From: Methylophaga muralis
GTDB taxonomy: Bacteria > Pseudomonadota > Gammaproteobacteria > Nitrosococcales > Methylophagaceae
Direction: 5' to 3'
Assembly: GCF_001720165.1 (NCBI RefSeq)
Contig: NZ_MCRI01000022.1
Coordinates: 1 to 39,568, forward strand
DNA: 39,568 nt
Positions 18,920-25,863 of the stretch are shown piece by piece; positions within the stretch are counted from its first letter, which is position 1; the number at the start of each line of letters is the position of its first letter. Under the pieces are notes generated by a model. The model was not told the origin of the DNA, ran no database searches, and saw only the letters and a program-made list of their open reading frames with translations. The translations under genes were made by a program, and so were the position numbers.

Positions 18920-19258
18920 ATGGTATACATCGAGCGTGATGAGAATGGTCAAATAATCGGTGTATTTAACGCCCCGCAGAGCGAAGGCAGCCAATATATT
19001 TCGCCACAAGCACCCGAATTACTCGAGTTTCTTGGACAATCCAATCGTCATGAAGATATTCAAACCATTCTCACTGCTTCAGATATGGCGATGGTTCGGG
19101 TTATTGAAGACTTAGTCGGCACACTAATAGATAAAGGTGTGATTTTATTTACCGATCTGCCTGAGGCGGCACAGCAAAAGCTAGTTCAACGCAAAAAAAT
19201 TCGCCATCATCTTAATTCATTGGAAAATTTAATGAACGAAGATGAGGGCTTACTCTAG
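18920..19258 (+). CDS. Conserved hypothetical protein (often mislabelled tryptophan synthase beta-like)
   Basis: The 112-residue cytoplasmic protein starts MVYIERDENGQIIGVF and carries the conserved segment MVRVIEDLVGTLIDKGVI, followed by FTDLPEAAQQKL. From memory, relatives in Pseudomonas and allies are named tryptophan synthase beta-like, but it has no PLP fold and is far too short to be TrpB. The basic tail (QRKKIRHHL) could contact nucleic acid or membrane, which is speculation. It is divergent from the secretion operon and convergent with der. Function is unknown. Confidence 0.8.
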   Translation: MVYIERDENGQIIGVFNAPQSEGSQYISPQAPELLEFLGQSNRHEDIQTILTASDMAMVRVIEDLVGTLIDKGVILFTDLPEAAQQKLVQRKKIRHHLNSLENLMNEDEGLL

Positions 19259-19265
19259 GGGCTGC

Positions 19266-19294
19266 TGATCTTTCAGAGGTGTCTCTGAAAATCA
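19266..19294. terminator. Hairpin between convergent genes, possible bidirectional terminator
   Basis: TTTCAGAG (19271-19278) and CTCTGAAA (19283-19290) form a perfect 8-bp stem with a GTGT loop, extended by TGAT/ATCA past one bulged C. It sits between the convergent small gene and der. A strong T-run is missing, so termination may be weak or factor-assisted. Confidence 0.5.
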
Positions 19295-19310
19295 TCAAAC
19301 CCCATACTTT

Positions 19311-20729
19311 TTAAGTTTCTCTCTTTTTTGCTCGGCTTGCTATTATCCGCTTGCGCTTTTCCTGTGGAGTTTCGGGTTGCTTTTTTTTGCGCTCTTGGAA
19401 CGGATTTTCACTGGTTTTGAACTCAATCATCACCGGTGTTCCCTGCAATTTTAGTGCAGTGCGGAAGTAGTTTTCCAAATAGCGTCGATAGCTATTTGGC
19501 GTAGCTTCTGTCTGGTTACCATGGATAATTATGCGTGGGGGATTTTTACCGCCCAAATGAGCATAACGGTATTTAATCCGACGCCCGTTTACCAAAGGCG
19601 GCTGATGATCGGCAACAGCTTCTTCTAAAACTCTCGTCAATTGTGGCGTCGGAATTTTAGCTAAAGCCGAGCCATACGCTGTTTTTACGGATTTAAGTAA
19701 TAAGCCAACACCACTGCCATGTAAAGCGGAAATAAAATGGGTTTTGGCAAAACTTAAAAATGGCAGACGACGTTCAATATTGGTGGCGACCCACTCACGT
19801 TCCTGTTTTTCAAGACCATCCCATTTATTAACCGCGATAACCACAGCCCGGCCGCTTTCAATAATCAGACCGGCCAAATGCAAATCCTGATCAACAATAC
19901 CTTCATGTGCATCCAATACTAACAACACCACATTGGCGGCTTCTATAGCTTGTAATGTTTTAACAATACTGAACTTTTCCAATGCCTCTGAAACTTTGGA
20001 TCGACGTCTGACACCGGCAGTATCAATCAAGATGTAGTTCGTCCCTTCTTTCTCGAAGGGAATATAAATACTGTCACGAGTGGTGCCAGGCTCATCAAAA
20101 GCAACAACACGATCCTCACCTAACAGACGATTCACCAACGTCGATTTACCAACGTTTGGTCGCCCAACAACGGCTAGTCGGATATCACCCGAAGTATCAT
20201 CTTCAGCCTCTTCCTCTTCCGTTTCAACAATGCGGATAGCAGGTAAGTCGCGCATCAAGGTATTCATTAAATTACTGATACCACGACCCTGGGTTGCTGA
20301 AATAACTTCTGGCTCACCCAATCCAAGCCGATAAAAGTCGGCGGCTGCTAGTTCACGTTGTTCGCTCTCAGTTTTATTAATTACCAATAAAACCGGTTTG
20401 CCGACATTGCGTAATTGCTTGGCAATGAGTTCATCTGCCGGCACCACACCAGCTTTACCATCCACTAAAAATAAGATCAGATCGGCTTCAACAATCGCTA
20501 ATTCGGCTTGTTTACGCATCAGATCTGACATGTCGTCACCCTGTTCGGTCAAGCCACCGGTATCGATTAGAATGAATTCCGCTTCATCGTGTCGGGCATT
20601 GCCGTATATGCGATCACGGGTCAATCCCTCATGATCTGCCACCAAAGCATTACGGGTTTTGGTTAAACGATTGAATAATGTAGATTTGCCAACATTCGGC
20701 CGCCCCACAAGGGCAATAACAGGTTTCAC
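19311..20729 (-). CDS. der: Ribosome-associated GTPase Der (EngA)
   Basis: The 472-residue protein contains two tandem GTPase domains, the mark of Der/EngA, required for maturation of the 50S ribosomal subunit. The first domain has GRPNVGKSTLF near residue 8 and NKTE near 119; the second has GRPNVGKSTLVNRLLG near 189 and NKWD near 302. A KH-like C-terminal domain (about 360-445) ends in a basic tail (QEKRKRIIASRAKKRET). It starts 2 bases after the bamB stop and is the last gene of yfgM-bamB-der, an order shared with E. coli. Confidence 0.97.
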   Translation of the reverse strand: MKPVIALVGRPNVGKSTLFNRLTKTRNALVADHEGLTRDRIYGNARHDEAEFILIDTGGLTEQGDDMSDLMRKQAELAIVEADLILFLVDGKAGVVPADELIAKQLRNVGKPVLLVINKTESEQRELAAADFYRLGLGEPEVISATQGRGISNLMNTLMRDLPAIRIVETEEEEAEDDTSGDIRLAVVGRPNVGKSTLVNRLLGEDRVVAFDEPGTTRDSIYIPFEKEGTNYILIDTAGVRRRSKVSEALEKFSIVKTLQAIEAANVVLLVLDAHEGIVDQDLHLAGLIIESGRAVVIAVNKWDGLEKQEREWVATNIERRLPFLSFAKTHFISALHGSGVGLLLKSVKTAYGSALAKIPTPQLTRVLEEAVADHQPPLVNGRRIKYRYAHLGGKNPPRIIIHGNQTEATPNSYRRYLENYFRTALKLQGTPVMIEFKTSENPFQERKKKQPETPQEKRKRIIASRAKKRET

Positions 20730-20731
20730 AG

Positions 20732-21901
20732 TTAAGGGATCCGGATGGCGGTTAACTTGCCGCCTGTTGTCATCACATAAAGCACACCATCGCGAACGAT
20801 AGGTTGGCTGCGTATAGCATTTTTATCAATTCGTTGGCGGGCAACAAAACGTCCATCAGAACGCGATACCCAATGCAGATAGCCTTCAAAGTCACCTACT
20901 ACAACATTATCACCAGCAATTACCGGCGCAGAAATTGAGCGTCTTAATAATAATGTTTGACGCCATAATGAATCACCGGTGCCATCAGCAATAGCCCATA
21001 AATAACTCTGGTCATCACTGACATAAACTGCATTAAAAGGATCAACGGCAATTCCGGAAGTAGATGACATTTCTCTATCCCAAAGCGTTTGTCCGGTATC
21101 AACATCCATGGCAGCGAGATTACCTTGGAAAGCTACAACATAAACAATACCATTATGAATAACTGGGTCCGCATCAATATCAACCAATCTTTCGAGTTCA
21201 GTTCGACCACTAGGAATTGCGACACTTCTATCCCAAATAACTTTGCCATCATTAAGGGAAAGTGCAACTAACTTACCATTGTCATAACCCGCTAGAACAC
21301 TTTGACCTTCAATGATTGGGGCACTTACCCCACGTAAACTCAATAACGGTACTGCCCGCTGGTAATTCCAGAGAACGTTGCCATTACTAGCTGATAGAGC
21401 CGTTAAACGGCCATCAGCAGTTCTAACGACAGCACTACCACCACCAACTTTTGGTGGAGCTAATACCTCGCTACTGAGTCGTTGACGCCAGAGCTCTTTA
21501 CCGGTGGATTCATCTAAAGCCACAACTTCACCGGACTGGGCACCAACTACAATGAGTCCTTCTCCACCACCGACACCGCTGGCTACTGAAATATTTAATC
21601 GAGTACGCCATTCGCGTCGACCATTTTCAATGTTATGGCTACGAACATCTCCTTTATGATCAACCGTTACAATTGAGTTGCCTTGCAACCAGGGAGCCAT
21701 ATTTGCATAGGCCGTATTTGCCCCATCGCCAGTATTGGTGGACCAGATATTTTTCGGTTCAAATTCAACTTGAAATTCCGTTAGTTCTGCAGGAGGTGCT
21801 TCATAGGCATCTGCAGCAAAAAACTCTTTAATCGTTCCACATCCAGCCAAAGCTGTAAGAACTATCCCGATAAACAGGTTTTTTAGTAAATTAGCCTTCA
21901 T
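20732..21901 (-). CDS. bamB: Outer-membrane assembly lipoprotein BamB
   Basis: The 389-residue lipoprotein is an accessory of the BAM complex that inserts beta-barrel proteins. It has a lipoprotein signal peptide with lipobox LTALAGC (Cys near residue 20) and an eight-bladed PQQ-type beta-propeller with repeats such as ALDESTGKELWRQRL and AMDVDTGQTLWDREM. The ATG at 21901 (MKANLLKNLF) is chosen because it gives a standard lipoprotein signal; an upstream in-frame ATG at 21919 is possible. It overlaps the end of yfgM by 11 bases. bamA lies in the supercluster to the right, 6 kb away. Confidence 0.94.
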   Translation of the reverse strand: MKANLLKNLFIGIVLTALAGCGTIKEFFAADAYEAPPAELTEFQVEFEPKNIWSTNTGDGANTAYANMAPWLQGNSIVTVDHKGDVRSHNIENGRREWRTRLNISVASGVGGGEGLIVVGAQSGEVVALDESTGKELWRQRLSSEVLAPPKVGGGSAVVRTADGRLTALSASNGNVLWNYQRAVPLLSLRGVSAPIIEGQSVLAGYDNGKLVALSLNDGKVIWDRSVAIPSGRTELERLVDIDADPVIHNGIVYVVAFQGNLAAMDVDTGQTLWDREMSSTSGIAVDPFNAVYVSDDQSYLWAIADGTGDSLWRQTLLLRRSISAPVIAGDNVVVGDFEGYLHWVSRSDGRFVARQRIDKNAIRSQPIVRDGVLYVMTTGGKLTAIRIP

Positions 21902-22532
21902 TGATAACAGCCGCATCATCTCGCTTCATTTCCAATAGAATCTTACGGGGATCATCGGCATCCATGCTTGAGATAGCATTACGATAAGCTTCATAAGCTT
22001 CTGCTTTATTCTCCTGGACGAGATGAATATCGCCCTCCAGTTCGGCAAACAGAGAAGTAAAGCCTGCTGATGCTGGCTGCTGGGCTAGTTGCATGGCTTG
22101 TTCATATTCACCTTGATCAACCAATACTCGCACCATACGCAATCTGGCTAAGTCTTTTTGCCCAGTCAGCTTTGCTTTATCTGCTGTCCATTTCAAATAT
22201 TCCAAAGCAGCGGCGGCTTGATCATTGCGGACTTGTTCTGCGGCAAGTTCAATGGCAGCAAATGCTGCATAAGGCGTTTTGGAATGAGATTGCATGAGCT
22301 CTTGAGTCAGATCTTCAGCAGCAGTCAAATCCGCTTCGCTGATATTGAACTGAACTTGCTGATACATTGCTGCAGCTTGCTCAGTTTTAGCTTGTTGGAA
22401 ATTTATCCAGTATCTGCCGCCAAAAATAACAGCCCCACCTAATACCACACCGGTAACTACTGAGCGGCCATTTTCACGCCACCAATTTTTTATCGCTTCG
22501 CCTTTTTCATCATCCGATGCGTAGATATCCAT
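21891..22532 (-). CDS. yfgM: YfgM family tetratricopeptide-like membrane protein
   Basis: The 213-residue protein has a short cytoplasmic segment (DEKGEAIKNWWRENG), one membrane helix (about residues 22-41) and a periplasmic TPR-like domain. E. coli YfgM associates with the Sec translocon and the chaperone PpiD and contributes to periplasmic protein traffic. A strong ribosome binding site (AAGGAG) precedes the ATG at 22532. In many gammaproteobacteria hisS precedes yfgM; here hisS is absent and a 467-base spacer to lpxA takes its place. Confidence 0.9.
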   Translation of the reverse strand: MDIYASDDEKGEAIKNWWRENGRSVVTGVVLGGAVIFGGRYWINFQQAKTEQAAAMYQQVQFNISEADLTAAEDLTQELMQSHSKTPYAAFAAIELAAEQVRNDQAAAALEYLKWTADKAKLTGQKDLARLRMVRVLVDQGEYEQAMQLAQQPASAGFTSLFAELEGDIHLVQENKAEAYEAYRNAISSMDADDPRKILLEMKRDDAAVINEG

Positions 22533-22748
22533 CGTTTACTCCTTGCATACAGCAATTATGTGTAAAGCCATCACTGTTTTATAAGTGAATCAAAGTGCCA
22601 GATTATACGTGTTTCTTCGCTGATTGTACTAACCAGCTCTGACTCAGTTCTTTTGCATCCTATAGACACATAAAAATTAAGTTGTATTGTTTAAAAGTTC
22701 AGTTAATGAATATTTTGAATTAAGTAAAACATCTGAAATTTATAAACA

Positions 22749-22934
22749 TCAACAATAAGATATTTTTTTCTTAATGGGGCGTTGAGTTTTTCTGTTAACT
22801 GATTTGGCTTTAATATCACGTAGATTGTTTGGATGATTATTCGGCCGCTTGCATAGGGTACTATTGCAGTCAGGATTTCCGGTCAGAACATTTGCAGCAT
22901 AGATGAGTCTACCGGAGTAGATTTGGGCATGCAT
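22749..22934 (-). CDS. Small basic ORF of unknown function
   Basis: A 61-residue product could be made from ATG 22934, with AAGGA 5 bases upstream. An in-frame ATG at 22952 would add six residues. The product is strongly basic toward its C terminus (KAKSVNRKTQRPIKKK) and has three cysteines (two internal and the last residue); no domain is recognised. The ribosome binding site lies in the loop and the start codon in the stem of a hairpin. It could be a real regulated small gene downstream of lpxA or a chance ORF; the good ribosome binding site is the main support. Confidence 0.35.
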   Translation of the reverse strand: MHAQIYSGRLIYAANVLTGNPDCNSTLCKRPNNHPNNLRDIKAKSVNRKTQRPIKKKISYC

Positions 22935-22973
22935 ACTATCCTTTCGATGCATGCTAACGACTTAATGTCGTTA
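22927..22973 (-). promoter_or_regulatory. Two abutting perfect hairpins enclosing a ribosome binding site
   Basis: On the - strand, TAACGAC-ATTAA-GTCGTTA (7-bp stem) is followed without any gap by GCATGCAT, a 12-base loop and ATGCATGC (8-bp stem). The loop contains AAAGGA, and the ATG of the small ORF is the first three bases of the second 3' arm. It may be a translational switch, a transcription terminator for lpxA lacking a T-run, or a protein-binding dyad. The structure is seen; the role is inference. Confidence 0.5.
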
Positions 22974-22999
22974 CAAAGGAAATTCAGCTTCTAGTTATA

Positions 23000-23770
23000 C
23001 TACCGGATGATTCCACCTTGTTGTTTATCCAGAAAGTCAATGAAGATCTCTAACTCAGCTGCTTCCTGTTGGATATCCTGCAACTTCTCACGAGCCTGCT
23101 CCATTCGTAAGCCTGAACGGTAGACCAATTTATATGCCTGTCGAATATTGCGGATTTGTGTATCGGTGAAAGAACGTCGACGTAAACCTTCTACATTAAT
23201 ACCGACTGGTTCAGCCATATGACCTGAAACCAAGACATAAGGCGGTACATTTCGTGAAATGACACTGCCCATAGCACTAAAACAATGCGAACCAAGGTGA
23301 TTGAATTGGCTAACTAAAGTGAAGCCACCCAAAATAACCTGTTGATCAACGATCACATGTCCGGCTAGCGAAGCATTGTTGGCAAAGATATTGTCGTCAC
23401 CAATGATACAATCATGGGCAATGTGAACATAAGCCATGATCCAGTTGTTACTGCCAACCTTAGTAATACCTCCACCTTGTACCGTACCACGATTGATAGT
23501 GACTGATTCACGGATCAGGTTATTATCGCCAATCTCAAGTAAAGTAGGTTCGCCATGATATTTCTTATCCTGAGGCTCTTCACCTATAGAAGAAAATTGA
23601 AATATCCGGTTATTGCGGCCGATTCTAGTAGGACCATTAATCACCACATGGGAGGCAATTTCTGTACCTGAAGCGATTTCAACATTCGCTCCGATTATGC
23701 TATACGCACCGATAACTACGTCATCGGCAATTTTCGCACTGGGATCAATTAAGGCTGTTTGATGAATCAC
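23000..23770 (-). CDS. lpxA: UDP-N-acetylglucosamine acyltransferase LpxA
   Basis: The 256-residue protein transfers a 3-hydroxyacyl chain from ACP to UDP-GlcNAc, the first step of lipid A synthesis. Left-handed beta-helix hexapeptide repeats fill residues 1-180 (for example [20 protein letters not shown]). The catalytic His lies in [15 protein letters not shown] near residue 121, and a helical C-terminal domain follows. The start codon overlaps the fabZ stop by 4 bases (ATGA). lpxB, the usual next gene, is not present downstream. Confidence 0.96.
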   Translation of the reverse strand: MIHQTALIDPSAKIADDVVIGAYSIIGANVEIASGTEIASHVVINGPTRIGRNNRIFQFSSIGEEPQDKKYHGEPTLLEIGDNNLIRESVTINRGTVQGGGITKVGSNNWIMAYVHIAHDCIIGDDNIFANNASLAGHVIVDQQVILGGFTLVSQFNHLGSHCFSAMGSVISRNVPPYVLVSGHMAEPVGINVEGLRRRSFTDTQIRNIRQAYKLVYRSGLRMEQAREKLQDIQQEAAELEIFIDFLDKQQGGIIR

Positions 23771-24216
23771 GAAGGCATTTCTTGGTTAACACACATAATA
23801 TCCGCACTGACAACGACCTCTCCGTCAACAGTCGCCTGTCCGTAAAACTTCCATAAATTACGCTTATTTTTAATTAACTTTACTTCTAGACGAAGTTGAT
23901 CGCCAGGTTCAACGGGTTTTTTAAAACGGGCATTATCAATACCTGCGAGGTAGTAAAGAGCCTCATCGGAACGAATTTGATCAGCTGTTTTAAATGCCAG
24001 CAGTCCTGTAGCCTGGGCTAAAGCCTCAAGGATTAAAACTCCTGGCATAATCACGCGTTGTGGAAAATGTCCGGTAAAATGTGGTTCATTAAAGGTTACA
24101 TTTTTAATACCAACCAGATGTTCACCCGGTGTAAATTCAATCACCCTGTCAATCAATAAAAATGGATACCGATGCGGCAACAGGCGTTGAATTTCATGTA
24201 TGTCAATGGTGTTCAA
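23767..24216 (-). CDS. fabZ: 3-hydroxyacyl-ACP dehydratase FabZ
   Basis: The 149-residue hot-dog-fold enzyme dehydrates 3-hydroxyacyl-ACP in fatty acid elongation. Signature motifs are [14 protein letters not shown] near residue 13 and [23 protein letters not shown] near residues 47-69, with catalytic His and Glu in the second. It uses the same acyl-ACP pool as its neighbours lpxD and lpxA, which explains the conserved cluster. A 98-base spacer separates it from lpxD. Confidence 0.96.
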   Translation of the reverse strand: MNTIDIHEIQRLLPHRYPFLLIDRVIEFTPGEHLVGIKNVTFNEPHFTGHFPQRVIMPGVLILEALAQATGLLAFKTADQIRSDEALYYLAGIDNARFKKPVEPGDQLRLEVKLIKNKRNLWKFYGQATVDGEVVVSADIMCVNQEMPS

Positions 24217-24314
24217 TCTGATTATCCTTTAGGATTTATATTTTTGTTTGCAGTAATCTTACGTTGAGACACTGTTGCGGTAAAGCCGAGTCTGTATGCT
24301 TACAATGAAAACAT

Positions 24315-25331
24315 TCATTGATTCAACTTGGCTTCTAATTGTTTTATTTTGTCGTTTAACTTATCTAGTTGTCTGTAACGAACTACGTTTCGATGCCAAT
24401 CTCTGGTAGGTTCTACCGGAATTCCTGAAGAATAGGTCCCTGCAGTCATAATTGACTTGGTCACCATGCTCATACCTGTTAATTGAACCCCATCAGTGAT
24501 TTCAATATGCCCGGCTATCCCAGTCCCACCACCAATAGCACAATGAGAACCAATACGAGTACTCCCTGATATGCCTACACAACCAGCAATCACAGTGTGC
24601 TCACCGATGAAAACGTTATGACCAATTTGAATTTGATTGTCCAATTTGACCCCATTGCTAATGATAGTGTCATCAATTGCTCCACGATCAATAGTTGTGT
24701 TAGCACCGATTTCTACATCATCCCCGATAATAACTTTACCTACCTGAGGGATCTTTAACCATTTGCCCTTATCATTAGCTATACCAAAACCATCTGCACC
24801 AATAACCACACCGGGATGAATACGAACTCGTTGACCAATGCTAACTTTTCGGCATAACGTCACATTTGACATCAAACGGGTATCAGCACCAATTTTGACA
24901 TCATTTTCAACAATGCAGCCGGGACCTATAACAACATTGTCACCGATCTGAACATTGGCGCCGATAAATACCTGTGCAGAAATCCTGGCAGAATTAGCGA
25001 TATTACAGTTATCGCCAATCACTACACTGGAATGAATACCGTTATCAGGCAGTTCTTCAGGGTATAACAACGAGGCAACTCTAGCATAGGCAACATAAGT
25101 ATCATCAATGACCAACGCATTGGTTTTCACCTCGGCCAAATCATCTGGTGAGACAATCACACAACCGGCAGAAGTAGATTTAAGATATTGACGATACTTG
25201 GTATTGGCCAAAAAGCTGATGTCGGTATCCTTTGCATTTTGCAAGGTACCGACACCTGTTATCTTTTTGTCCGCATTTCCTACCAGCTGCGCACCAATTT
25301 CAGATGCTATTTGTGCTAACGTCCAAACCAC
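24315..25331 (-). CDS. lpxD: UDP-3-O-acylglucosamine N-acyltransferase LpxD
   Basis: The 338-residue protein adds the second 3-hydroxyacyl chain to UDP-3-O-acyl-glucosamine in lipid A synthesis. It has an N-terminal uridine-binding domain (about residues 1-95), then many hexapeptide repeats of a left-handed beta-helix (about 100-310), with the catalytic His in NQIQIGHNVFIGEH near 240, and a short C-terminal helix (LNDKIKQLEAKL). It begins 10 bases after the skp-like gene on the same strand. Confidence 0.96.
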   Translation of the reverse strand: MVWTLAQIASEIGAQLVGNADKKITGVGTLQNAKDTDISFLANTKYRQYLKSTSAGCVIVSPDDLAEVKTNALVIDDTYVAYARVASLLYPEELPDNGIHSSVVIGDNCNIANSARISAQVFIGANVQIGDNVVIGPGCIVENDVKIGADTRLMSNVTLCRKVSIGQRVRIHPGVVIGADGFGIANDKGKWLKIPQVGKVIIGDDVEIGANTTIDRGAIDDTIISNGVKLDNQIQIGHNVFIGEHTVIAGCVGISGSTRIGSHCAIGGGTGIAGHIEITDGVQLTGMSMVTKSIMTAGTYSSGIPVEPTRDWHRNVVRYRQLDKLNDKIKQLEAKLNQ

Positions 25332-25341
25332 ACGATGACTC

Positions 25342-25842
25342 TTATTTCGCTTTCAATCTTTCCAGCACTTTAGCGGTCAAATCTGCCCGTTCACTGGCAA
25401 AGATAACGCCTTGATAAAGTACCAAGTCATAAGATTCTTTTTTAGCAAGTTCGACGATAGTTTCGGCGATTTCTTCTTCTAACTTACGCAACTCTTCGTT
25501 ACGACGGATAGATAAGTCTTCACTGTATTCATCTTGCAAACGTTTCAATTCACGTTGGTCGTTAATAATTTTACGTTCTTGGGCCTGACGTTCGTCATTG
25601 CCTAGCACGGCTGCATCACGATTCAATTTATCCTGAGCTGCACGAACTTCTCTGAGCTTATTTTCGAGTGATTTGCTGCGAGTTGAAAATTCTTTTTCCA
25701 ATCTTGCTAAAGCACGTTCTTTCTGTGGAGACTGATCTAATACAACACTGGCGTTAACAACGCCGATTTTCATTTCAGCTGCATAAACAGGGCTGACCAT
25801 TAAAGATGCCAATAACAGGCCAACAATCTTGATGTTTTTCAC
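25342..25842 (-). CDS. skp: Periplasmic chaperone Skp/OmpH
   Basis: The 166-residue protein has a signal peptide (about residues 1-21, ending SPVYA) and then a long alpha-helical coiled-coil body rich in Lys, Glu and Arg, as in the trimeric Skp chaperone that carries unfolded outer-membrane proteins to BamA. The N-terminal MKIGVVNASVVLDQSPQ strand and the C-terminal LVLYQGVIFASERADLT segment match the family. It lies directly downstream of bamA, as in E. coli. Confidence 0.92.
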   Translation of the reverse strand: MKNIKIVGLLLASLMVSPVYAAEMKIGVVNASVVLDQSPQKERALARLEKEFSTRSKSLENKLREVRAAQDKLNRDAAVLGNDERQAQERKIINDQRELKRLQDEYSEDLSIRRNEELRKLEEEIAETIVELAKKESYDLVLYQGVIFASERADLTAKVLERLKAK

Positions 25843-25863
25843 TCTTAACTCCGATAGTTAAAT

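Larger units (their letters stand above)
22533..22999. other. AT-rich junction between two conserved gene blocks
   Basis: This 467-base stretch has no recognisable conserved gene. It separates lpxA, the end of the rpsB-lpxA supercluster, from yfgM. It holds a small unknown - strand ORF (22749-22934), two abutting hairpins (22927-22973) and, at 22545-22748, AT-rich sequence that presumably carries the yfgM promoter. No transposase remnant or terminal inverted repeats were seen. Confidence 0.6.

Noticed and set aside
22533-22999. Insertion-sequence remnant or integron attC site at the lpxA-yfgM junction
   Set aside because: No transposase fragment, no terminal inverted repeats with target duplication, and the paired arms do not match attC core sites.
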